Of a stretch of 64,000 nucleotides of DNA, positions 11,191 to 23,900 are shown piece by piece (the stretch's first letter is position 1; each line of letters starts with the position of its first letter). Source of the stretch: Cyprinodon diabolis. Lineage: Eukaryota; Chordata; Actinopteri; Cyprinodontiformes; Cyprinodontidae. The position numbers and the translations under genes are program-made. The notes beneath the pieces are model-generated. The model was given only the letters and a program-made list of their open reading frames with translations. It did no database searches and was not told the DNA's origin. The DNA is taken from the NCBI GenBank assembly GCA_030533445.1, contig CM060069.1:29387337-29451336 (forward strand), given 5' to 3'.

Positions 11191-14100
11191 ACTGAATCAG
11201 CTCTCTTGTTTTGCTTCTTCTTTTATGAGATGATTAGGATTCTGTAAAACATTTGAGTAAAAGGAAGCATCACTTCTGCAGAAACATAGGAATCATTTAT
11301 TCTCTTTATTATTGGTCCAGTATATTTTCAAAAAACGTGGTAAAGATAAATTGCATCAAAACATCAGTATACAAGCTTATTTAGAATTACAACAAACTGT
11401 TATTAACATTCAAATGTACAATCGGGGACGTAAACAAAGCACACTGGGGAGGAACAGAGAAAGAAGAAAAATGGATGTCTGTAAAACTTCAGACCTCCAC
11501 ACAGGTTGGATTCCTGATAATGGGATTATTTTATTCTCCATATTGTATTTGGCTTAGAAACATAAAGGAAAACTGTTCCCCGACCTGAACAAGCATTCAG
11601 ACGTCCCTTTAGAGAGACTTTAAATGGACCAGTTTCACCAACGCTGCCTTTCTGGATCTACCTGGATGCTCTAAACAAAAACACAACATCCGTCTTACTT
11701 TTAGCAACCAAGAGCTACATGTTTAGTGCCAAAAGAAGAAGAAGAAAAAAAAAACAGCAGATGTAAAATGATAGAACCGGGCTGGTTCTGTAGAACAACC
11801 CAAATTGGCCAAATTTACAGAACCGGGTCACATGTACAGTCCCTTCTTCCATGTTGACAGGTAATATTGAAATAGACTTGGCTGGCTCATGTCTGAACAC
11901 TTACTTCATTTACACCAGATAAAAAACAGTATATGGATGGATTAGTACCTGTTTTTCTTTAGTATTTTTATTCAAATAACACTTTTCACTCAGAAAGTGG
12001 GAGATTTAAAACAAAGTAAACATAAAGCTAACAGTCACTACAATGAATGAGCACAGAGACCAGATGTTTGGTTGTGCTGAAGCTTGACTTTTAAACTCTA
12101 ATAACCTTTTACTCTCTTACCCTTGTTTTAATTCAACACCTGAGTACTAATAAAAAGGTTTTAGCCTAATTATTCCCGTCTGCCCATTAATATCCCCCCT
12201 ATTTAACTGCACTCCTGGTAAAGAAAAAAAAACATCTTTAACGATGTGAAAGATGTTTAATAAAGACGAAAGCTACGCTCTTTAAACTGACTGAATCTTA
12301 AAGTGTTTAATAGTTTAAAGTTTATTCTTGTTAGAGAGCAAATTTTTGGAAATCCTGAGTTGCCAAAGAGCAACAATTTAAAATAAAATGTTCGAGAAGC
12401 ACAGCTGCAGTTTCAGAGTGAGGGGTGACTGCTAACAAAGATTAGCTTGTTTTAAGGCTTTTCTACATCTTTACCAGGGTTGCTGATCACTGCAGAGGGG
12501 GATGTGTTGTTTGCATCAAAACATTGATAATAAAGCTTTATATTAATACAACAGTATCATAGTAATGTGTTGGGGGGGTAAAATAATGTAACTGAGATAC
12601 TGTTTGGATCTCTGCTCCCTTCTTCAAAGTGCATCATCATATTTTGCTATTATTTCAGTCAGATACAGTCATTCAGGCTTTTAGTGTGAGCGCCTCCTCT
12701 GCTGTAGCTGCCTCAGGTCATCCTAGCATCATAGCTACCTGGAACAGCTCCACTCTGACCCCTTACATGGCTGAAAAAAATTTGTTTTCCTTCATTTTTT
12801 GTCCTTGGTCACATCTGGCAGTGCGATAAAAGAAGTAGCTGCTTTAAAGCTTAAAGATCACCCAAGACATAAGAATGAGCGACAAAAAGAACAGGGCAGC
12901 TGAGAACATCTAGGAGCTGGAGACATTAATTCCTCTGTTATGTTTGGTTGCTAAGAGGGCAGGCCCAACGGTGTGGCATCAGCTTCATCACTTCGATATG
13001 GAAATTGTACCTTTATTCTGAAAATCTCTTTCACTGGAGAGATAACACTATCTGAGGCTACATCTGTGCAAAAATGAACAAAAGCAAAATGTTTCAGTGG
13101 TTTTAGGATCGTGTCACATAGCTGAGCCTGCCCTGAAATCATTGGTCACATTTTGCTACTAAATGCCAAGTTGCAGTGAGTGTTGAACACACTGTTCAGT
13201 ATGGGGGAATATGAGGCATTAAATACGGACATTTTCAGAAGGTTTCGTCTTCCTGCTGAGGCTGAGACCCATCGTATGAACTCCGCATTTGGTTTTTTTG
13301 CACCTTTTATGCGAGACCCAATCAAGAATGTAATTATAAAAAAATGGAAACAGAACATTTTGGTAAACTGAATCTGCATTTTAAATTCTTTCCAGCTGAG
13401 TCACAGATCTACGCACCCCTGCACAACGTCAATACTGTGAGCAGGATGAACCAATGTACACTGGAAAGGTTTCCACAGGACTGAGTCATTCAGCTCCATT
13501 CTCTTTAATAAGTTACTGAACAAAGTAAAGATGGCACCAGCCTGTATGTGGACTCTGCAAACAAGTATTGATCTAAAACACCTGCTGGTTATAGGGTAAT
13601 TTCAGGCCCTTTTTATGCAGGTTGGAATGATTTCACAATTCCCACTCCAAGCTATTCCAGGGCCAAATCCCACACTGCCGAACACTACCAACTTCAGTTT
13701 GTAGGAAAAAGCTGGAATATCAGGATGGTGGCTTTAAATGATCAATGGAACCTTTATACCAACAGAATTGGAGGAGAAATGGAAGTTCAGAGCTTTGCCA
13801 CTAGATGGTGCTGTTTGACACATTTCAATAAAGCTCAGGAGGTAAAACTGTTTTATGGAGACATTTGTCATCACATTCCTGAATTATTAACAGATGTTGG
13901 AAAAGAGTATGGGATCAAATGTATGAAAAAACAAAACAAAACCGTGGAAAAGCACCAAAGAGCTTAAAATAAAAATAAAAAAATCGGACCATTACTGCTG
14001 GATGTAACAAGCACCAAATAAAATATGTATTAACTGAAAAACTATTTAGTCTAAATCAAAGTTATGACAAAACATTTTCAGCAAGTTTTTTTTTTATTCC

Positions 14101-14480
14101 TAGTAGGAGCAAATAAAACAAACACAAAAAACGTCCAAATAAAAATCCACTTTTTTGCAACAGTTATTCTTATTAATCAAGAGCAAAATAAATGCCACAA
14201 TCCAATAAGTCGAATTATTTGGTTAATAAAAAATTTTTTCTATACCCATTATAACGGACTTGGTTTAGTTTTAAATAAACTGCATCACATATTAGATGCA
14301 ACCACTTCCATATTTACTCACTTTTACCAGGCTTTGTGCTGCATTTGATCAAGAGATGATTTGTGGAGCAGTCTCCTGATTTTATTAATTAAACTAAAAT
14401 AAAAAATGCTTCTGAATAATTCTAATCAAATAATAACCAATCAATCAATTCCTCTACAATTTAATTCAATTGGAAGCAGA
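11191..14480. other. convergent intergenic stretch, no gene seen
   Basis: AT-rich sequence between the 3' ends of slc46a2 and snx30. I found only short chance reading frames, no splice-linked exons, no RNA gene and no transposon ends. Confidence 0.5.
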
Positions 14481-14486
14481 TAAATA

Positions 14487-14512
14487 TTTATTTACCAAAT
14501 GAATGGTTTATT
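14487..14512 (-). other. candidate snx30 polyadenylation signals
   Basis: On the minus strand, AATAAA hexamers read at 14492-14487 and 14512-14507, about 400 bases beyond the snx30 stop. They are plausible poly(A) signals. Placement is by position only. Confidence 0.35.
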
Positions 14513-14903
14513 GAACTGTGGCATTTGTGCTCCTCGATAGTCATTTGGCTCAGTGTGAAAATGGAGAGGGCCCCATCTCTCCACAAAGGTAGTTAAATAA
14601 ACACAAGCAGCATTGGCAACAAAAAAAAGATTGAAGTGTTAGGTAGAAAATGTCCATAGAAAAAAAATAAAGATCTGTACAGGAGGTTCTCTACTCTCCC
14701 AGCTGACCTCAAACGCACCGCTCAACACCGTCTTTCCTCGCAGGTCGAATCGAAGGCAGCTGCTTCCTGTGCGATCGTCTCTCAGTAGAACCGGAGGCAG
14801 ACATCAGCAGTTAGAACCTGCAGCCCCAGCAGCTGTTTTTTTGTTTTGTTTTGGGGTTTTTTCCGTGCCGTGGGTGAGCGAGAGGTGAAAGAACACATTA
14901 GGT

Positions 14904-17900
14904 TCAGTTCGTCTCACTCGTTTTGTCCTCAGTCTGTTTTTCCTGGAGGAGAGTTATGAGAGACTCCCAAGCATCCTGGCACTGCAGAGAGGGGAGAATG
15001 AGGAAGTATTCATACCTTTTGTCCTTCAGCTTAAATCACGTATTTAGGAAACACTGGGGGGTCTCTACCAGCCATGCACATTTAGAGACTAGAGAAATGT
15101 TTGCAAAATCTTCTTTGTAAAACTGAATGGGAAGTGTTGGCTGGCGTTTTGGCCCAATATTAGCATTTTTTTTTTTTTTATTAGCTTCAGCCAATATGTC
15201 ACCAATCCATTAAAGCCTCCAGCAACCATGTGAGACAACATAAAGTGCATGCATTGCTGTCCCTCCATTTACTATCCGCTGTTAATGTTTTGTTTTTTTA
15301 TATTTGTTAATAACTTTTTTTTTAACTGAGAAGTTTGTAAACTCTGTTATTGTATGCAAGGCAAGGGAAATTTATTTATACAACACATTTCATACACAAG
15401 GCAACTCAATGTGCCTCACAGCAACACCAACATTACAAACACAATAAAACAAACTAATTACAGTAATTTTCGGACTATTAGCCGCACCTGAATATAAGCC
15501 ACAGAAGATAGACTGCATGATTTGTACATATACAAGCTGCACCGGACTATAAGCCGCAGGTTTTTTATGTTTAACATAAACTGTCTTGCGCTCGCAATGT
15601 CCGTCTTTCTTGCTGTCGTTCCGTCTCGTACCACTCGCAGTAGAAGTCTGCTTCCGGAGGACCTCCGCATTCTCGCGCGCGAGGCTACCGTACTTGTGTG
15701 TTGAAGCAAATGTGACATCAAAATGGTGGATGGTAAAATCCATAGATTTAGGTATTACCCTAGTGGCCGTTAGCTGTAAAAGTCCATAGATAAGCCGCAT
15801 TGTTATATAAGCAGCAAGGTTGAAAAATGGGGAAAAAGTCGCGGCTTATAATCCGAAAATTACGGTAATACAAATATCTAAAAATACATACCATATTTTC
15901 ACGACCATAAGGCGCACCGTACTAGAAGGCGCGTTTTTTATTTACAGGTACATGTCCTCCGCTACCTTTTAATACCTCTACTGCGTATTTAAAAATACAC
16001 CAGGAGCAAATCTGAGTATGACTGTGCTTTATTCATGTATTTATTACAAAGTATTAATCAAACCTGGGAGCTGGCCGTGAGACAGACACATCGCTGATGA
16101 CAGAGCGCTGTGATCACTCCTAAATTAACTTAAAATCCTGAAACCTGCCGACGGAATATGTTCGCTTTTATTACCGGTATCCTGGTGCCTGCAGTTTAAA
16201 TTATTTAGATGAAAAACACCTGGCAGCCGCTGCGGTGAACCCGGAGGCTACTCCGCCCAGAGGCTGCTGTTGAAGGGAGTCCTACTGTCGGCGCACCGCT
16301 GGTATGTGGGGGTCTGAGCGCCTCCGACAGAAATAGATAATCTGGATGAACTGACTGCAATTATTAAGTTTTCAGGTGGACTTTCTCACTTAAAAACATA
16401 TTAAAACTACTTTATTCCCACTGATCAGAGCAAATATAGCTGCAAGATTTAGATTATTTAGATGAAAAACACCTGCCAGCCGCCGCGGTGAAACCAGAGG
16501 CGACGCGGCCCAGAGGCTGCTGATGAATTAAGTTTTCAGGTAGAAAAGTAGAGCGGGGGCAAAACTGAGTATGATTGTTCTTTATTCAAGTATTTATTAC
16601 AAAGTATTAATCAAACCCATCAAAGTCATTATCCTCTGTTTCTGAATTAAACAGCTGTGCTAAATCAGACATGCCAATTTCCCATTCTTCGCTGTCAGAG
16701 TCACTTTCCGTGCCGGGCGGCTCCTCGGAAATGATGCCGGCTTTTGCAAAAGCTCGAACAACAGTGCCAGCAGACACGTTAGCCCAAGCATCAACAATCC
16801 ATCCGCAAACGGTGGCGTAACTTGCCCGGCGCTGCCTTCCACTTTTCATGAAACTGTGGTCTCCGTGTGTCATCCATCGCTCCCACGCCGCTCGCAGCCT
16901 TACTTTTAACGGCCGAGATGGGCCCACATGGAGTCACAGATTAACAGCGATGGTGATGTGTGGGAAAAAAACACCTGGTCTCCTCACATACACCTGCCTC
17001 AGCCACTCTTTCATCATCTCCTCATCCATCCAGCCCTTTTCATTTGCCTTAATATCATGTGTCATCAGAGCGATGTGTCTGTCTTGCTGTCAGCTCCCAG
17101 ATCAGCTTCCCTGATTGGTTGATGCGGCGCTTCCAGCAGCAAAACTTCAATTTTTCCATCTCGAGCAGCAGCAGCGCGTCAGATGCTTAAACGCTCCCGA
17201 CGCGCTGCGCCCGCTGCTCAAAACGCGCTGCGGGACCTTTTGCTGCGCCTTGACGCGCGTCAACCATTGACATGTAAACTCGCTGCTTCTGCTGCGCCTG
17301 CTGCGTCCGGTTCACACCGATGTCAAGCGGTTGAATAACAGCGAGCACAGCATTCATTTGTTTCACCATGTTTTTCACATCAGCTGTGAGATGGGAAAAA
17401 AAGACGTTTATGTGCGCCTTATAGTCGATAAAATACGGTATTATATATTAAAAGTAGTTAAAATACAACAAATTGCCATAGGCAACAGTGAATAGACATG
17501 TTTTCTAGGAACCAATCTAACATATCAGAGATTTGCTTTGGTGCTTAGCAATGAAAAGACTTGTACAGAAGTAGAGATGTTTTAAAGTCTATTCTCTGAG
17601 TCACAGGAAGCCAGTGCAGAGACCGGAGCACTGGATTAATATGGTCGTATTTCCTGGTTCTTGTGAGGACACGAGCAGCAGCATTTTGGATAAACTGCAG
17701 TTATCTAACAGCTTGTTTGGAAAGGCCAGTGAACAGGGTGTTACAATAGTCTAACCGGTAATAGGCCGCTGATGTAATGGACTTACAGTAATATCACTTT
17801 TGAAATTAAGGTCTGAGTCCATGATTACCCGAGATTTCAACCTTGATTTTTTGGTTCCAACAAAAGAGTCTTAAGATGATCAATGACAACTTCTCTTGGT

Positions 17901-20900
17901 TTTTGTGGTCCAAAGGCAGTTATCTCAGTTTTACCTGAATTTAACAGGACAAAGTTGTTTTGCATCCACACACTGATCTATTTGATATTTAAACAGAGAC
18001 TAGTGCATCCTAAAGACAAAACCCCCAGACCAAATAAGAGTGGAGTGCAGTTCAATGCAGTGAGGAATGCTCTGATCTTTATATGGGAGACGCATAGCCC
18101 AACACAGAAGAGCGGCCTCCTTGGGACAACTCTGCGGTACGTCTACACATGGGCAGAGGACATTCTTTTGAGGACCACAATTTTTTGTAAGAATTTTTTG
18201 GACAGAGAGGATAGGCGGTTTGAGAGGGCGAGAAGAAAGCCATCTATGTTAATAAAGAAAAAACAACCTTAAACAGAGCGGGTGGCCTCAGATTTCAGTT
18301 TTCAAAAACCTACAATTCAGCGATTAAGTTGATTCCTTCCCACTATCATCACAACCCCAACCCCATAACAAGGGAACCAGAGCACCACACCTCTGCAGCC
18401 AAGCCAACGAGTCCCTTTAATTACCCACCTTTCAGAGACATAGACAGGTTTCGTCTATGTCTCTGAGATTCCACCGATTTGACAATTCCAAATGGGTGGA
18501 CTCATATGTCCGGAGCCATTTCCATGTCTTCTAAGTACACTGTTGGGATATATTGCCACAATGGAGCCACAATCAATTGGATGCACCATTTAAAACCATC
18601 TCCCTTTCCTTTTTCACAAACAGAACAAATGATCCTCTTGATTTCACCTCCGATTTTGAATAGGTTAAATAATTAACTATAACTTTAATCATTTATTCAT
18701 TATCTGCAGGATATTATTTTGCACAACACTCTATAAGGCCTTGAACTCAATGCTATTTCTAACATTTTGAATTGAAAAAACTTCTTCAAAACATCTTCAA
18801 ACTTGGAAACAAAGTCCAGTAAATTATTTTTAAACTTCTTTGGAGAGCTATTTGATAGAATGGTACAGGGTATCTACAGGTCCATGTTCACCTGCCGTCA
18901 GTAAAACGTAGATCTGAGTATCGTCTGCGGAGTGTGATAGGATACATCGCTAGTGGAAATGAATGGAAGCATGTACAGATTGAACAAGAGGGGGCCCGGA
19001 ATCGACCCCTGCAGAACCCCACGTCAATGCCATTTGGTCTGAGACATAGTTTCCCATCGCAACACAGTAAGTAGGGTCTACATTGTATCATTCTTACAAA
19101 TCAAGGAGGAAATGCATGTGCTCTAAAGAATCCCTTCAGAAATTAAAACAGGAAGGCGTATCTTTTAGCAGATGTTTTGGGAGATAAAGGTGCTCAGAAC
19201 GATATAAAAGCAATCTTGCCTCACAAATATCTTCTGTATGGGGAAAAACAGCAAACGGATTTCCTTTCAGCAAAGTTTTTCTCTGCTCCAATCCCCCATA
19301 AAGTCCTGTTTGAAGGGCTTAACAGCTGTCATGTGGACAGAGTTGAGTTCTGAAATCTGTTTCACTGGTTTTATTAAAGGGGTTTCAGGGTAAATGGGGC
19401 TGCATAAAAGTGCATGCATTTGTTTTTTTTTAATGATGTTTTAATTGCCATATCCGATTCACAGCCATTTAAACCGGATGCATTAGGGTCTATGGCCATG
19501 AATGAAAACTATGATCTGTGATACCATACCAGGGCTGAGAAAAGCAGAGATCTGAGTCCTTCTTTGTCCTTCTCTGTTCACGTACCTTTTCATAATAGTT
19601 GATGTTTTTGTCAGCCATCCCCGTGAGGAGCTGTTTGAAGTCTTGCCTCTTGTTTCTCTGCCAGCGTTCCCAGTCTGCTTTCAGGTCAGCGTTGAAACAC
19701 TCCACTTTGTCCTGGCATTTCTCCACTTCCACAGGAATCTGCAGCGGAGCAGAGAAAACTAAAGCTACAGGGGACTGGGCTCAACGCTACTTGTTAGCGA
19801 GATCTAAGTTGCGGCGTGGAAGGAGGAATTTCAGGAGGGAAAGATTAAAAAACATTTTTACTCTGTACATATAAATTGTAATCAGATGAAATCTGACAGT
19901 CTTGTGAAACTCAAATGAGAGGAAGGATGTCGCTTACAGGGGTTCGATCTTCTTGTTTGCGTAACACAGCTGCTTCGAGGCGGCCCTCGTACTCCGCTTG
20001 AACTTGGTCTCGTTTCCTCAAAACGTTCTGTTATCAGACAGAAGGCCTCAAAGTTAATATGAACACACTGCGCCCTCGAAGAAACAGCATGTGACCAATT
20101 TAACATGCAGACAATTCTGCTGAGTTATGAGCTGGACAGGACATGATGCATGCAAAAAAGAAAAGAAAAAAAAAGCCCTGATGGCGCTTTTTTTATAGTC
20201 TGGGAGCAAAAGTGATTAAGCTACAGTATGAGGCTGGAAAGGCTGGAGAAGAAAGCAAAAGGCTTTTTTTTCTATCAACATATTTTACAAAATACATACT
20301 TTTAGTATTAAAGAAAGGGTCAGCAGAAAAGTTAATAAAAGAAGAGATAAACATCAAATTTCCCCTTATTGCTTAATTTTTTTGCATCATTTCTGGTAGA
20401 AGAGCCTCTGAATTTGTTGCTATAACCTGTGAAAATGTTACATTTTTAATACATTATGAAGTTTATTAAGGTGCAGGTATTAGCCAGGGCGCCTGTGTAG
20501 CTGAGTGGACCTGATCTTCGTTTGTGGATCTGCAGAGCTGGCTCATAAGCACGGCCGTCCAGATCACATGTTTTTTTTTTTTTTAACATTACAGGCATTC
20601 AACATCAAGAAGGACAGGGTGAAAGTGAGCGTTTTGTTCATAAGTGATACAGATAGAGGTTGTGGGGGTAAATCAGGGAGATGAAAGAGTCAGGATGTGG
20701 ATTTGATTTGCTGCTCCAGGAAGAGGAAGGAGTTTAGGAACTGATGTAGGTTTCAAACTCACCTTCATAGATTCGATGTAAAGAACGTATTCTCTGAGAA
20801 CAGGCAGGAAGTCCTGGCTCATGTTGTCGCTCAGATCCTCCAAGGCACCACAGCTTGTGGTCACGCAGCCGGCCACGCCCTCCAGGGGGCGCTGCAGCTG

Positions 20901-23900
20901 CTCCTCTGACCCAGCCCAGCTGGAATACACAGCACCGTACTCACGCAGCTCCATTAGGTACTCTGATAATAAAAAGAAGGAAAACAGTGAAACGTGAGCA
21001 AAATGGGATCCCAACAAAAAAACTGCAAGCGATTAAGTGGCTTCCTAAGCTTCCATCTAGTGTGTTCTTAGTGGGCGTCTAACTCTGCAAACCAGCGGCC
21101 CTGACAGATGGTGACAGGGAACATTTCACATGGCAGGTATTCATTTACGGCATCGCTGGCCATGCATGAGTCAGGTCAACTGGGTCAGCAGTTCTCTGCA
21201 GGTAAACTTTTACTCTTCCCTCATTGCTGAGTGAAGGAAGTTTCTCTTTCAGTTAAAAAGGTTGTTTTAAATGTGGGTTTGCTTGTTTTTCAGGAATTTA
21301 AAAGGTGGTTCAGATTAGCAGTCGGCTCTGGTTCTGTTTTCATGGCAGGAACATGAACTTATGTTCTTAAAATCTATAAATAAAAGTCAATCTAACCTCT
21401 GAAGCTGCTAAGGACTCATGTCAACGTCATGATGCTGCCATCATGTTTCGTAGCTCGTAATTACAAAAAAATAACTTTAAATAACTTTTGGATCTTTTCT
21501 TTTTTCAACAAACGAACATTTTACATTTACAGATTTATTCCAAGGTATTTTAAAGTTGAAGTTTAATATGAACCAATCTGCAGTGAGAGTTAACAGCGCT
21601 GTGTTGGCACCAGACAGACACCTACCTGACTGCTCTCTGAGGATTCTCTGAGCGATGCGATCAATGGTTCCCAGTTTCTGGCTGAAGGTGTCCAGATACT
21701 CTCCCATGGCGCAGAACTCAGCCGGCCGCGCCCGCAGCTTGTAGCCTCCGGCGACATGCTTCACCGATTCTCCCACTTTGGTCAGCAGGGCCAGACCCTG
21801 GCGCTTGTTCAGGTCCTGCAGAGACGCATTACATCAGGGTAAAGAAGAACAGATCCAGACGGTTGATCTAATGCCTATGAGCTGCTCCTTTACTGGAAGT
21901 TAAGATGCCTTTGGATAAATAAATCTTTTATTACACTGGTATTAATCTATTAGTGAATCCTTTATTTATTTCTTAATGTTTTACATGAAATCAGGTGTAG
22001 ATGGCCCACAGCATCACAGAGCCTCCACTATAACTAACACTGGGTTCTTCTTTAACTTTGATTTTACACTAGATCCCCTTGGAGTGTTTATTTCCCTTCA
22101 TAAACCCCAAACACAGTAAAGAGTCCAAAACATATTTGAGCTAACTCAACGTCTTCACATTTAAGATCATTTAAAAAAAGAACAGACCCTGAAAAGTGTC
22201 GTATCAGGCACAGTTGGTGTTAGTGAACGATTGAGATGTTTTCCTTTCCAAAAAAATAAAATAAAATTGATCTACTGGAAAAAAGAAAGCATTTTCAAGA
22301 AGAAAGACAGATTTTCTTCAATGGGATGTTGATACTTTTAGTATTATTCTGTTTTTGGGAATTCTGTGCAATCATTTCAAAATGACTGCAGTAAAAAACA
22401 AAGTTATGAAGAGTGATTTTGGAATGATGTAGCTTTAGAGCCACAGGGTTGAAGATAAGTAAATACTTTGATGAACTTTGGAAAGAGCTGGGACTTTAAC
22501 ACGTTAATTTGGATGGATTCATTAGAAAATGTTCCATCAATTGTATTTTCTTCTAAATATACTAAAATCCCAGCAGGAACCTTTGTACTTGCTGTTTCTT
22601 GCACAAAAAAACTGTTATTTCTTGTACAAATCTGGTGCACAAGCAGCATCACATCATCAGAAAACCTCAAAGTACCTTAGAGTGGACATCTAAGGTACGT
22701 GCATCCATGGTCGCCATAATAAATGCTATCTGGCTATTGCTGCAAGTAAGGAAGGAGCTCGGATCAGGAACATTGATTATTTGTTTTGATGAGAAACTGC
22801 ACTAAATGCTCCTCATCAAACAGCTAATTTTAAGCACTGTTTTATGCAGAGCTAAACTGTCATAGTTCTGTCAGTATCAGAAATAAGAACTTTACATTCT
22901 GTTTATAACAACTGTTAAACTCTTACAGGAAATATTGTATTCCTTGTCATTTATATTTTGCACCATAATTAGTGGAAGAAATTATGCTATAGTTAAGATT
23001 CATGGACTGTTTACAATTCTATAGAAGGATGTTTTCAAAGAAATTACATTAAACAGAGGGTTTCAGAAAAAGTAAAAAAATGAAGACTTTCAATCAATCC
23101 GATGATTTAATAACCTAATTAAATACAAGATAGATGTGTTGCTGTGCTCATAATTATTTGTTCATTAATAATTAAGGAGAAATAAGGGTTTTTTGAATTG
23201 AGGAGATGGTTTATTTTGTCGATAATGGTTTTTGATTAAAATGCGATAAAAGATTATCCTTCAAATTGGAATTCTTTAAGAAAGCATTCCAATTTGAAAT
23301 GCTCTGAAATGTAAATGTTTTAGTATTTTTGTTTCGGATTATGTTTCCACACTAACAGATGGATTTAATAACAGCCTTTTTCCTGTGCAGTGGAAGATGT
23401 TCTTGGATGAATCACTGCTACTATTTTTTACTACTTTCCTTTCTGGGCACGTTAGAGTCCACTGCTGCTTTACCTTGGCAGTCAGAAAGGCATTAAGATG
23501 AGGGTTGAAAGACAGAACTGGGTGGTCCGCGACACGCTTCAGGAACTTGTCCAGAGCCTTCATCCTTGTCTCCACAAACTCCTCCGAGAAGCGGTCCACC
23601 ACGCCCTTCATCACAAACTTCTCCGGCAGCGGCTGGAGACAGGAGGAAGAGAGAGTAAATGAGGAGCGTCTCACTGGGACAGCAGGTCAGGGCGGAATAA
23701 GGGGGGGGGCGGAGCTTACTGGGATGAGGTGGGTCGGCTGGCTGTCTTCCAGTTTTGTCCTCAGCCAGTCGAAGTCCTGGTAGCGCCGCCGCACGCTGTA
23801 CTCCGGGAGGTCGAACTCTATCCGTGTTGTCTGGAAAAAAGGAACCAACAGTTTTTAAACCGACGTCTCAACATATTCTGAAATTTAAAACCCTTTTAAT

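Larger units (their letters stand above)
15362..19085 (-). mobile_element. LINE-like repeat, broken up by three later insertions
   Basis: Pieces 15362-15458, 17441-17987 and 18858-19085 read as consecutive parts of one common fish repeat: CAAGGCAACTCAATGTG at one end, then a GAAGCCAGTGCAGAGACC region, then reverse-transcriptase boxes on the minus strand (see 18885-19080). They are separated by a 405-bp element, a 1548-bp element and a Penelope fragment, each with its own target duplication. The minus strand would be the coding strand, the same as snx30. Confidence 0.6.

Noticed and set aside
13725..13967. 80-codon frame in the convergent intergenic region
   Set aside because: No recognised domain, no splice partners, low-complexity surroundings; most likely chance.
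16848..17122. Plus-strand frames in the pogo-type element
   Set aside because: No similarity recognised; the minus strand holds the transposase remnant.
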